NCBI GenBank assembly: GCA_030068145.1
Contig: JAPJBO010000155.1
Span: forward strand, 124,001-188,000
Direction: 5' to 3'
Length of the DNA stretch: 64,000 nt
Source of the DNA: Diplonema papillatum
Taxonomy: Eukaryota > Euglenozoa > Diplonemea > Diplonemida > Diplonemidae
The notes below the pieces were generated by a model that was not told the origin of the DNA, did not search any database, and worked only from the letters and a program-made list of their open reading frames with translations. Shown here piece by piece: positions 8,412 to 17,978 of the stretch. The position numbers and the translations under genes are program-made. Numbering within the stretch: the first letter of the stretch is position 1; each line of letters opens with the position of its first letter.

Positions 8412-11400
8412 AGAGCGCAAGCAATTGCTGCAGTCTGCCGCCCCTGTGGACACGCATTTCATCTGAGGCCTTGTCTCGAAACGACGTTGCAAAAAGACGT
8501 ACGGATAAAGTATGGAAGAAAGAAGAAAGAACAAATGAGCAGAACCAGAGATTCGAGCACACGCTACGGCTCAGCTGCGGGCTGTTGCCAAGTCTGAGCC
8601 ACGTGTGCCCTTTGTTGAGTGGGGGGGGGGGTGGGTGTGAAGAATGGAGGGAAGGGATTCTAGTAGACTGGGCTATTTTTTCTATCTTCTTTCGGCTCGG
8701 GGGTTGTGCGATGGCGGGACGGAGTATTCCGACTTCCTGCACAGGGCATCCAGTATTCTGAAAACACCACTCAGCGCAACGTGCACCGGTGTTACACGTT
8801 CTGTCCCCGAGACCGAGCACATTTCTACACATCGCACGAGATGCGCGACATGCCGTAGGTAGGTCTCATCGGAACCCGCACACACACACACACACTACAA
8901 CCACCCACAAGTACGCTGCAGTCCGGGCATTCTCTGGACCGCCAATCATTCATTTACCCCCAGACCGGCTTCTTGAAAGAAGCTGGCCCAGTAAGTACCC
9001 TCGCTTGCTCGAAGACTCGTTTTTTTCTTTCGAGGACGCTTCTGCGGTCGCCGTGCCGCACGGGGGGGTCGAAGGTGACAATACTGACCATGGGATGCAG
9101 CAGCGCCGCGCAATGAACTAGCCAATTGCACGACGTGTTGGCCACTCCGTCAGAGGTGTGTCTGTTGTGTTGTTTGAAAAACAAAAATGAGAAGTGGAGA
9201 GCCCGAAATATGCGTTCGACCAGATATCGCGTGTGGTTGAAGAAATGATGATTTGCACTCCGGGTGCACGTTGGTTCAGCTCCCCGGTCACGATGGAGCT
9301 CGGGTGTGGTCGATTGCTCTTTCTAAACGAAGGTCCATTGTGTAGCCACAGCCTAGTTTGACTCGGGGGTCGGTGCTGCCTCCTTCATTTCTTCGATGGA
9401 ATCAACCGTTTTCGGCTCGTGGAGCGAGTGACGGTGCTGGATGACACCAGCAGCCGCCTGCCATGAGACAAGGTAGCTGGCAACGCTGACCACCGCGGCC
9501 CAGAACAAGATCCAGCATCCGGCGAGAAGTTCGGCCTTCGCCCGGAAGCACGTCGGCTCGATTTCGCGCAAGTAACCCATCGGCTGCACGTACTCCTCCA
9601 GCATCCAGTCAATCGTCGCACAGTCGTCGCCAATCACGTACTCGGAGAACTGCTCGATCTGCACAGCCGTGACGACCACCACGAAGACGAAGACTTCGAG
9701 GGCGCACCAAGCCGCGATGACCTCGTTGAAGAACAGGAGGTACTTCTGCTCCTTCAGCGTCAGCGGCGCAACCCACAGCGCAATCAGCCCGACAACCTGC
9801 AGAATCGGCGCCACGAACGTGAAGAGCACGAAGACCACCGCAATGTACCACAGCCCGAAGTCGTAGCTCTGCACGTCGTGCTGCCCCGTCGCACTCGTCG
9901 CCAGCTCGAGAAGGGAGAACTCGGACCTCTGAGACCCTGGCTTGCTCATCTGCAGGGCGTAAGCCGCCAGGCCTTCGTACTCGAACGAGAACGTCTTCAC
10001 CGTGGCCCCGAGGATCAAGAACACAAGAGACATCAGCATCAGCGCGATCACAGCACCGGCACGCATCTTGCTCTGCTGCGTCGTCGCGCCTGCCCACCCG
10101 TGGGTGGCGAGCACCACTCTCTCATCCGCTTTTGCCATGTCCGCGTCCTCGAACCAGCTCGACGACGCCCCATTCGTCTCGTCGTGCTTCTGCGCGTTTC
10201 TGTGTGCGATCACCATCAGGTGGGTCACCACCAGCGACATGATCGCTCCCGTCAAGAACCCGTACACACCCCAACCGGGCTCCACCACCAGGTCGAACGA
10301 GAAGAACTTCACGTCGCCGGTCGGCATGACGTAGTGCACGCGGAACGACGCCATCATCAGGATCATCAGCATCGCGTCCATCAAAGACCACTTCCCCGTG
10401 TAGTCCAGAGCCTTGAACAGCTGACCACGTCGCGCTCCGCTCAGCGCCGAAGGAGGCACCACCCAGCCCCACACCAAAGCCGACAGCTTCACGTACGGCC
10501 AGACCCCGCTGAACACTGCCACCATAACCGCCAGGTAGTACACTTCGGCGTTCCACATGTCGCGGCACGTGCTCCCCAGCGCGTACGTGAACAGGTTCTC
10601 CATCCGCTTCTCCGTCGCTTCGATCGCCACCTCGGCGTTCGCAGCCGCCCCCAGCAACAAGTTCGCCGTCAGGAACACCACAGCCGTCGCCGCAAGGAAC
10701 ACCGGCACTCCCCATCGGATCCACCCACTCACCGACGGGTGCAGAACCAACGGAAGATCGTCTGCGTTGCCCCTCGTCCACGTACCCAGCGCCCAGATCG
10801 CGTGCACCGTGAAAGCCAAAACAATCACTCCCGTCAGGGAGTAGATCATCGCCAACGCCTTCGCGGTCGTCATCGCCCCGGCACTCTTCCCTTCCTTCTC
10901 TGCCGCTCCCGACGCAGCTGCCGCCTCTGTCTCTCCTGCTGCTTTCGACAGCGCCATCGACTTCCTCGACCCAGCTGCTGCGCCACCTTCCGCCGCCAAC
11001 GTTGCCGTGCACTCGTCCTGCGCCGCCGACAGCTCGTCCTCCAGCAGTCCGCTCACCAGCTTCCCCGACAACAGGCCGTGCTTGATCACATCGTCCACAA
11101 AGTCAAGCAAGAAGTCCGCCAGCAAATCGATCACCGAAAGCAGCCCGCTGACCCCCGGCGTGCACTCGATGCACGAAATGTCGACGCCCACACTCGTCTT
11201 CAGCAGCTCCTCGAACTCCGCGTACGTGATCTTCAACCGCTCCAAAGACCCAATCAAGCATCCTGTCGACAGGGACAGCATGTGGCCCAGCGGCGTCGTC
11301 AGCAGCCGCGCCGGGCTGAACTCAGCCAACACGTCCAGCAGCACCCTGATCGCCTTCAGCGACACCTTTGCCGCCACCGTGTTCTCAATCGGAATCCAGA

Positions 11401-13329
11401 ACACGTAGAACTTCAAGCGCGCCTCGATCGACACGTCCAGACCGTCGAGCTCCGCCTCGTTCCTCAGCTCCGTCGCGCTCTTCGCCTTCAACACGTCCAT
11501 CGACTCCAACCATTCCCGGCTCGCCTGCTGCGCGAACTTCAAATTCGACATCTCGAACGTGATGTCTCCGAAGAACCAGGTCTCGTGCAAGTAGTTGAAC
11601 CCCGCGTCGAGGTTCAGCCCAGCGATCGCGTCCAAGTACGCGTTGATGCTCCACGGCCCCTTCGTCCCGATGTACGTGTTCACGAACGTTGCTGCCGACC
11701 CCATCGTAGGGCTCGCCGAGTAGTTGAAAGCCTCCAGCGGTGCAGGCGTCGTGTAGCTGCTGCAAGGGTTCTCCCCGCTCGTGTACGTCATGTACTGCAG
11801 CAGCGTGTTCACCTCAGTCTGCACGGCTTCGATCGGCGCCCGCAGCAGGTAGTTCACGCCGTTCATCAGGAACTGACGCACGAGATCCACAGCCTTCGGC
11901 ACGAGTCCCACGTCTTCGCCGTCGACCGTGAACTGCCCCAGCTCCAGCGTCACGATCTCCACAGACACCGTCGACAGCTTCAGCGCCAGCAGCGGGTACT
12001 GCAGCCAGCAGTTCACAATGCTCGCCAGTTCCGGGTTCCCCATCAGCAGCTCTTGCACGAGCTGCGTGATGAAGCCCGCCGACGCGGCCTCTTCCGCCTG
12101 CGGCATCGCCCGGCGCACAAGTTCCGCCAACAAGGCTTCCGCGGTTTGTCCACCGCCCACGTTCGGGTAGAGCAGCGATCCGAGCGGCAGCGTCGCGTAC
12201 TGCGTCTCGTTGGCTGCGACCAGCACCGACACGCTTAGCCGGATAGCTCCGTCCTTCACGTCCGCCACCATCGCGCCGGCGTAGTCCGCGTTTCCGTTCG
12301 GCTTGTCTGCCACAATCAACGACCCGGCCACCGTCCCCTTCAATTTGCTCAGCGTCACCGACAGCGCCACCGAGTAGTCTCCGACCACCTCGACTGCCAA
12401 CGATGGCACCGCGTAATCCGTCAGCAGCACGCTCTCCAACCCCAGCGACAAGCTTCCAATTGCGAAGCCCGGACTCCCCCCGGACACAACGGGGAGCGTT
12501 GTGTTCAACGCGACGTACAGCGTCGGGAAGAAGTTTCTCAGCAGCTGGCCGAGCGCCGTGTTCCCGTCTTCCTGCCGCACTCCGTACACTCCGTTCGCAA
12601 TCAGCGACACGCCCTGGGTCAGCAGCGACGATCCGAGGTTGTGCAAGTCCGGCACGTCAGCGAACACCTTCTCCTCCTCCTTCGCCACAGCCTTCGGCTC
12701 AGGGTACGGGATCGCTGCTGCCAGCGACAGGTTCCCCAACAGCGGGTTAACCAAGTCTTCGACGAACACGTTGATCCATTCCGTTTCAACCAGGTACCCG
12801 TAGGCCACAGCCATGATCAGCTCGCACAGGGCTCCTTCAACGCACGTGTGACTCAACGTCAACGCCAAGTTCATCACATCCACTTCCGTCGCGTCAGCTG
12901 TCACGATTCCTTCTTCCGGATTCGACAGCTTTGCCACCACCGAGACGTCTCTCAGCGTCACGTCAACCTTCATGCCGTATGCCGACCCGAAGAAGAAGAC
13001 AACCAGCTCGGCAGAGGCGTTCACGGCGCTAGCCGAGAAGGAAACAAGACCAGAGGTGCTCGTCACGTTGGACATCTCCAACTGCACGCCGTCCACCACA
13101 ATGTGGGAGGCGTTGATGTTTTCAGCACCGCCGTACCCTGGAATTTCCGTGTCCGGGACAGCGATGATCACTCCGTCAAGAATCGCGTTGATGACCGCAT
13201 CGTTGGCAGAACCGGCAGAAACGCTGGCTCCTATTCCCAGCAGCACCAGTGCAGGTAGCAGCTTGCTATTCATTGCCCAAAAGATTTGACGTAACCCGCA
13301 AGTAATTGCTTCCCGATAAACCTGTTGCG
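8412..13329. repeat. 4.9-kb direct repeat, copy 1
   Basis: Appears identical base for base to 17979-22896 (constant offset 9,567), including a CA microsatellite at 8879-8897 and long G runs. Sequence to either side is related but diverged, so the ends of identity are sharp. It contains one complete gene (9353-13273) with about 0.9 kb downstream and only 56 bp upstream of its ATG. Confidence 0.9.
9353..13273 (-). CDS. PqiA-like polytopic membrane protein with large exoplasmic domain, copy 1
   Basis: Intronless, 1306 residues. Residues 1-20 form a signal peptide. About 21-800 are predicted exoplasmic, with several N-glycosylation sequons (NASH, NVTS, NLSL, NTTL, NETQ, NYSA); the repeated long amphipathic strands and Leu-rich helices recall lipid-binding TULIP/BPI-type folds, but no diagnostic motif proves this. 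A first membrane helix lies near 808-830. Then come two four-helix modules: about 850-1020 with WPYVKLSALVWGW and WSLMDAMLMIL, and about 1069-1270 with VAPILQVVGLIALW and WCALEVFVFV. The W-S/C-x-x-D/E motif following a proline-containing helix is the PqiA signature; bacterial PqiA also has two such modules and acts with MCE proteins in lipid transport between membranes. A role in lipid handling at an endomembrane or plasma membrane is inference. The start is set by the signal peptide. Confidence 0.7.
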   Translation of the reverse strand: MNSKLLPALVLLGIGASVSAGSANDAVINAILDGVIIAVPDTEIPGYGGAENINASHIVVDGVQLEMSNVTSTSGLVSFSASAVNASAELVVFFFGSAYGMKVDVTLRDVSVVAKLSNPEEGIVTADATEVDVMNLALTLSHTCVEGALCELIMAVAYGYLVETEWINVFVEDLVNPLLGNLSLAAAIPYPEPKAVAKEEEKVFADVPDLHNLGSSLLTQGVSLIANGVYGVRQEDGNTALGQLLRNFFPTLYVALNTTLPVVSGGSPGFAIGSLSLGLESVLLTDYAVPSLAVEVVGDYSVALSVTLSKLKGTVAGSLIVADKPNGNADYAGAMVADVKDGAIRLSVSVLVAANETQYATLPLGSLLYPNVGGGQTAEALLAELVRRAMPQAEEAASAGFITQLVQELLMGNPELASIVNCWLQYPLLALKLSTVSVEIVTLELGQFTVDGEDVGLVPKAVDLVRQFLMNGVNYLLRAPIEAVQTEVNTLLQYMTYTSGENPCSSYTTPAPLEAFNYSASPTMGSAATFVNTYIGTKGPWSINAYLDAIAGLNLDAGFNYLHETWFFGDITFEMSNLKFAQQASREWLESMDVLKAKSATELRNEAELDGLDVSIEARLKFYVFWIPIENTVAAKVSLKAIRVLLDVLAEFSPARLLTTPLGHMLSLSTGCLIGSLERLKITYAEFEELLKTSVGVDISCIECTPGVSGLLSVIDLLADFLLDFVDDVIKHGLLSGKLVSGLLEDELSAAQDECTATLAAEGGAAAGSRKSMALSKAAGETEAAAASGAAEKEGKSAGAMTTAKALAMIYSLTGVIVLAFTVHAIWALGTWTRGNADDLPLVLHPSVSGWIRWGVPVFLAATAVVFLTANLLLGAAANAEVAIEATEKRMENLFTYALGSTCRDMWNAEVYYLAVMVAVFSGVWPYVKLSALVWGWVVPPSALSGARRGQLFKALDYTGKWSLMDAMLMILMMASFRVHYVMPTGDVKFFSFDLVVEPGWGVYGFLTGAIMSLVVTHLMVIAHRNAQKHDETNGASSSWFEDADMAKADERVVLATHGWAGATTQQSKMRAGAVIALMLMSLVFLILGATVKTFSFEYEGLAAYALQMSKPGSQRSEFSLLELATSATGQHDVQSYDFGLWYIAVVFVLFTFVAPILQVVGLIALWVAPLTLKEQKYLLFFNEVIAAWCALEVFVFVVVVTAVQIEQFSEYVIGDDCATIDWMLEEYVQPMGYLREIEPTCFRAKAELLAGCWILFWAAVVSVASYLVSWQAAAGVIQHRHSLHEPKTVDSIEEMKEAAPTPESN

Positions 13330-13445
13330 CGAAGGTGTGTACGAATGGCGTGTAGGCTAGATTGCGTAGCCGTAAAGGCTGAGTGCCACCGGATATCCAG
13401 GCTCAGCTACTCCTCGTTGGTGCACATCGCTCAAGGCCTTGTAGT

Positions 13446-13519
13446 GAAAATACTCGACGTGACAAATACACTACAAACACAATGTGATTTTGTTCTTCGC
13501 TTGCACCACCGTGTGTTTC
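13446..13519 (+). repeat. Dispersed repeat fragment (ATACTCGACGT family)
   Basis: Short member of the family seen at 28863-29080, 36115-36390, 46843-46960 and 61860-62150: AAAATACTCGACGT, CAAACACAATGTGATTT, GTTCTTCGCTTGCACCACC. Confidence 0.7.
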
Positions 13520-13790
13520 TTTCCGTGCTGCCTACGGTGGGTGTATGTCGCTCCGGAGGCGCGCTGCAGGTTGCGGCACTGCTACAATGAGTGGCGGCGC
13601 CGGAGTTGGCGTTGCAGGGGGGGTGCTCTGGCCGGCGGGTGAGCTCGCCTCGCACCACCTTGTAGCGCTGCAGGCCCTCGTCTTCTTTGCGACTGCGCAG
13701 CCTGCGGCGGAGGTCAACGCCTTTATGGGAAACTTCAGCTTCCATTGAGCGAGGGTACGTCCTGCGGATACACACCCTTTTCCCGATTTT
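13520..13790. repeat. Diverged right flank of the duplication, copy 1
   Basis: Resembles 22988-23270: both have CCTACGGTGGGTGTATGTCG, GGAGGCGCGCTGCAGG and AACTTCAGCTTCCATTGAGC. The last element also recurs at 17041-17060 and is followed each time by a GGTACGTCCTG segment. Substitutions and small indels here contrast with the identical 4.9-kb core. Confidence 0.7.
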
Positions 13791-13795
13791 CATTT

Positions 13796-14100
13796 TTATG
13801 GAGTGCCTTCGCTCTTTTCCGGTATTCTGGGGCTGGAAGTTGTTGATTTGGAAGCATATCTTTCCGTTGATATACCCGCACTCAACCCCGTCTGCTGGCC
13901 ACGCAGCTACAGCGTCGCACCTCCGATACCGCCGAGCTCACGTCGCGACCGGTCTGTCCCAGCTCTCGCAAGAGTCGACCACCGTTACCCGCCCAAGCGT
14001 GGCAGCGTCGAGATGAAGCACTTGCTCGCGCACAGTCCTTCCCGACATTGTTGTCTTCATCGTCATCCTCTTCCTCGAGGTCGGCCAGGCAGCAACACAA
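13796..14100. repeat. Two joined dispersed repeat fragments
   Basis: 13796-13865 (GAGTGCCTTCGCTC, ATTCTGGGGCTGGAA, GAAGCATATCTTTCC) is an inverted match to 41470-41545. 13868-14040 (ATACCCGCACTC, CGACCACCGTTACCCGCC) matches 25388-25540. The junction between the two is at about 13866. Confidence 0.7.
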
Positions 14101-14458
14101 GGCCCCTCAAATCATTTCTTAGGGCAAGGGGTGCGCCATATCTTGTTTCTGGTCCCCGTGACTTCATAATACGTGCGCAGACACTCAGAGAAACAACAGT
14201 CGGTGTCAAGGAACGACTAGTATGGCACACACAAAAGGCACAGCGATACTTTCTCAAGCCACTCGCCTTCGCTGGGAAGATGAATTTTGACAGGGTTTTG
14301 GATCACGTGTCCGCGCGGAGCTGGCGACTTCGCTCGTCTCTTTGCCTGTGTCGTCGGGTGTCCGATGGACTATTCTGCCTCACTTCCTTCCGTATCTGCC
14401 GGCATGTGCTGTTTCCATCTGTCTTCTGTCCGGCGGGCCGTGGGGGCGACTATTCGTT

Positions 14459-14491
14459 AATGACTGCTGCCCTGGTGGGGCAGCAGTCATT
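14459..14491. repeat. Perfect 14-bp hairpin
   Basis: AATGACTGCTGCCC, five-base loop TGGTG, then GGGCAGCAGTCATT. No T-run follows, and no gene is adjacent, so a terminator is not supported. Confidence 0.8.
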
Positions 14492-16009
14492 TGCTAGAGG
14501 TCCTTCCCCCTCTTCGTCTGCTCTTCTCTCGTGCTGTCGGGGTCTCATTTTGTCCGCTTCAAGGCCCCAGCCCTCCCTCTATCTCTCTCCTTCTCGGGAA
14601 TGGTTACGGAAACAAGGGAAGTATGCACTTTGCTGCTGCTACCTTCTCCGGTGTCGTCTTTGCTGCAGGTTTCTCAGGGGCTGGTGGTGCGCAGAGGAAC
14701 AGAATGAAGTGACCAATTGCATTGCCTTCGGAGGAATATAGGAATACATAGTTACGAAAGATTCTTCAAGATATGTAAAATTGAGCGGCCGGAAAAAATC
14801 TTCTTCTTTTCACTTTCGAAAATAGACTTTTTCTTTTCTAAAATACAGCCTATTTTTTGGTGACTGCATAGATGTGAAAGAAAGCTCGTAAAATGATAAA
14901 TCGAGGTAAAACGTGAGCAGCAAAACTTACGCTATTTGTGCGCCGATGGTTTTAGAATGAACGAGCTGAATTTCATTGCGTCGAACGTGTTGACTTTGAC
15001 GTTGAGTTTGTCACAGTTATCGTCAAAGCCAGCGTCTTCCTCGTGAACAATGAGGGGAAGCCCCGAAACACCAATGAATTCTTGGCGGCCCTGTTGGCTC
15101 AGTGAAAGCAGGCGACCTTGCAAGTTCGAACGGTGCTGTTCGACATGTATTGGGCCGCCTCTTTTGCAACGCTGAAAAAGCTGTCGCAGCGAAGGCAAAT
15201 GTTCGTACTCTTCCCATTCCTCAGTCGAGACGGCTACTGGAAGCGCTTCGTTGCAATGGCGTCCGGTGCAGATATGCTGGGTACAGCTTGGCCGGTCCGC
15301 CCCGGATTGCTGTCTACCGCGTCGGTAGGCGAGGAGCCTGCGAAAGCTGGAACAGAGCCCGGATCACCTTTTCCTTGGTGATCCAGGCTCTGTTCCAGCT
15401 TCTTCTTTTTCTTCGTTTCTGGAACTACGAGAAAGCCACTGATCCTGTGCTGCTTGATTTCATGCCGAATCAAACGGTCACCAGCCTATCGGTCGTCCCA
15501 GGGTACGGTTTGGCAGAAACCCAACCTCTCGCGCAACCTGCTCCAGAGCCTCCTTTCCCGCATGCTTCTTTCTTCCATGGCAATACTTGTAATACGCCTG
15601 AGCGTTTTCAGACATGTCGGGGGCAACAGGCTTGTCTTCGTCTTCTTGTCACTTGGCACGTCGTAGGTTCGGATTCGAAGTCGCTCTCTTCGTCCTCTTC
15701 TGCTTCTTCTACCTCATTTGCAGTGGACGTCTCTTAAGAAGAGTCGCATCTTGGTCTCTTTGGCATGCTTGTCTTTCACAATAAGCAAGGTGCCTGGCAG
15801 GTTTTGGTCTTCTGCAGGTGCGTGGATACAGCGACTGGTCACAATGCCCTCGAACTGCACGCGGTGTCCCTACCGTAGTCCGCATGCACAAGCTTGGTCT
15901 AGAAAACAGACGGCAAATTTTACATAAAAAAAAGTCTTTGTTTCCCCCGAAAATTTGTCCTCTTCTTCTGAAAGAGAACTAAAAGAACTATGGGAATACA
16001 AAAATGTTT
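14492..16009. other. No gene recognised; contains one strong foldback
   Basis: AT-rich at about 14740-14930. Several short open frames exist on both strands; the minus frame at 15198-14932 has a protein-like stretch (LPLIVHEEDAGFDDN) but no family match. The only structured feature is the foldback at 15344-15401. Confidence 0.45.
15344..15401. repeat. 25-bp-stem foldback
   Basis: AAGCTGGAACAGAGCC and GGATCACC pair with GGTGATCC and GGCTCTGTTCCAGCTT around an 8-base loop (TTTTCCTT), with a single C/A mismatch. The stem is long enough to resemble a small-RNA precursor or a recent inverted duplication. Confidence 0.85.
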
Positions 16010-16215
16010 GTGTCACGTCGGCCTGCTGTATCCTCGGTCTGTGAGTGGTCGTTGAGTCCCCACTCCACCAGGGCAGACGTCAGCACATGCGGTGTGACAA
16101 AGAACCCGACGTCGTGCTAGAGGCAGAAGGTGGGGACCTCTTGACAGTCGAATGCCCGTAGCGATCCAACACTCCTTGCGGTCACCCCAAAAGTCTCGCG
16201 GGCATACGCCCGCAT
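16010..16215 (-). pseudogene. Fragment of an unknown protein, related to 25113-25382
   Basis: The minus frame reads ARETFGVTARSVGSL, then VPTFCL, stop, HDVGFF. The frame at 25113-25382 has FAREHFNMRCRSM, VSSFCLQHGIRF at equivalent positions. The shared pattern (AREx-F, RS, D, V-x-x-FCL-x-H, F) suggests one protein family, probably a mobile-element product, with a stop replacing the Gln here. I do not recognise the family. Confidence 0.4.
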
Positions 16216-16571
16216 GGCGCTGTCCTGAGGCAGGTTCAGACAACCTGTCGACCGGTAGCGCATCGCCTGTCATGAGCAGATGTACCCGCACTCTACACCC
16301 TTCTGCTCATTTCGCAGATGACGTGCAAACCCTGGCAGTGGCACGAACTCTCTTGCACTGCGCCCGTTCTCCCACGCACATGCTGAGTCCACCACGGTGC
16401 ACCCGCTGAACTGCTTGGGTTTGAGTAAGCCCATCACGCCTCCCGCCTCCACATCCTCTGGCTCTTCCTCGGACTCCTCATCCGACGAACTCTTTAGCGA
16501 GTCAAGGTTTTCAGGGCAATAATAAAGTCTTCTTCACCGTTTTTATTTCCCTTTCTTTGGCACCTTGTGAT

Positions 16572-16970
16572 TCAAGGTTGATAATTCATGATTGAACTCC
16601 GGTTTCCCTGTGATATAACTTCAGCTCTCGAGCGATATTTCTCCCCAACGAAGGACGCATCGGTGAGATCTGAGACATATCTTTCCAAAGAAGCAAACAT
16701 TGAGCATATTCGATGAACTTCCAGACACCTGGCGTGTCTGGGGAAATGGGCAAGCGCCCTAGCTTGTATTCTGAAATGACTACAGGCCAAACCCTTAAAA
16801 TCCCCACTTTTTGACTGCGCCTCGGTTTTCGCAGCGGCATCCGCCCGGAGCGGTATTTGTGCCCGACGAAAATCGCATTTCGAAGGACCTGTGCCATATC
16901 TTTCCAATAAAACAAACTTTTGATGAGTTTGGCTTCGGCATATATGTCCGGTAGGTCGGAGTTGGGTTAA
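16572..16970. mobile_element. Candidate piggyBac-type element end with internal duplication
   Basis: The right edge is GGTCGGAGTTGGGTTAA (16954-16970), identical to the edge at 41584-41600 that follows a piggyBac transposase tail; piggyBac elements end in GGG next to a TTAA target. The next bases (CATCACTTCCGTCCTCCG) recur at 17142 without the element, consistent with insertion at TTAA. Inside, two related ~60-bp blocks at 16625-16705 and 16850-16925 both end in CATATCTTTCCAA-type sequence. A minus open frame spans 17195-16572, but it crosses this boundary and is probably not a gene. Confidence 0.45.
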
Positions 16971-17040
16971 CATCACTTCCGTCCTCCGTTCAACTGCAAA
17001 ACATGGGTGCGGCATACGGCGGCGGCCAACGCCTCGATGA

Positions 17041-17978
17041 GAAACTTCAGCTTCCATTGAGCGAAGGGTACGTCCTGTGGATACACAGGTTTGGCTTCGT
17101 TCCAGCGGTCCTTGGAGCAAACTGGTTCTATGTCGTTTGACATCACTTCCGTCCTCCGTTCTGCTGCAAAACGTGGGCGGTGCGAATCCCGGCATTGCCG
17201 CGGCGCACCCAGGCAGCGTAAATACGCGCGGACAAAGTAAGGAAGAAAGAAGAAAAACAAATGAGCAGAACCAGAGATTGTCAAGTCAGTCGGCCGACTG
17301 GCTCAGAGCCAGGGCCTCCACTCGAGAGCAGAAAGAGAGTGCTGACGCGCCACAGCGTGTCGGTCTGGTGGTGGAGCGGTGTGGAAACAAGAACAAAACC
17401 CTTCTCTCCGCCACTTCACCGAAATTAAAAAATCAACTCAGTTGGAAACCGGACGCTTGTTCGAAGGACTAAGGAAGCGGTAGGAGGTTTGGAAAAGGGA
17501 GAGGAAATGGAAATACCATGAAGAAAAGAAGCGACCAGAAGACGAGACAGACCGTGACCAACACCAGGACATGTCACAGGCATGCAAGAAACTCCAACCC
17601 CGGCAATGCTGCTGATGGGTTGCAGTAGGTGGGCTCCAGCACATTTACCTCCTTTGGCATAATGTTGCGATAGTGGGGAGTCATCTGCATGCTGATGAGT
17701 ACCACACTATTCGAGTTTGAAAATTCGCAACCTCCTGGCAGCCCTCTGAAGTACCTCCCACTCTCTCCTACAATGTAGCTGTTTTTCAGAGTGCAAGTTT
17801 TCCAAAGAAGAAACTATTTGTCCTTTGTGGTTCCCGCCATCGCTGCAGTCTTCCGTACTGCATCTTTCCCGCACTAGCGCAGAAAAAGAAATGCTTAGTT
17901 TTGTTGTATTCTTTTGAACGGAAGTGTTTCTTGAAACGCTGTTCAGAAAGAAAGGCTGGACCTACAAATAGGACTTGG
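17041..17978. repeat. Diverged left flank of the duplication, copy 2
   Basis: 17380-17978 resembles 7860-8411 at lower identity than the 4.9-kb core. 17637-17775 is a member of the dispersed repeat family (GCACATTTACCTCCTTTG, GCGATAGTGGGGAGTCAT, CTGATGAGTACCACACT). 17041-17100 carries the AACTTCAGCTTCCATTGAGC element. No gene recognised. Confidence 0.6.

Noticed and set aside
9878..12238. 786-codon open frame opposite the PqiA-like gene (and its twin at 19445-21805)
   Set aside because: His/Arg/Gln-rich antisense shadow of a GC-biased coding strand; no signal, domain or conserved motif, whereas the minus frame has signal peptide and membrane helices.
14459..14491. Rho-independent-type terminator
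   Set aside because: Eukaryotic context, no T-run, no adjacent gene.
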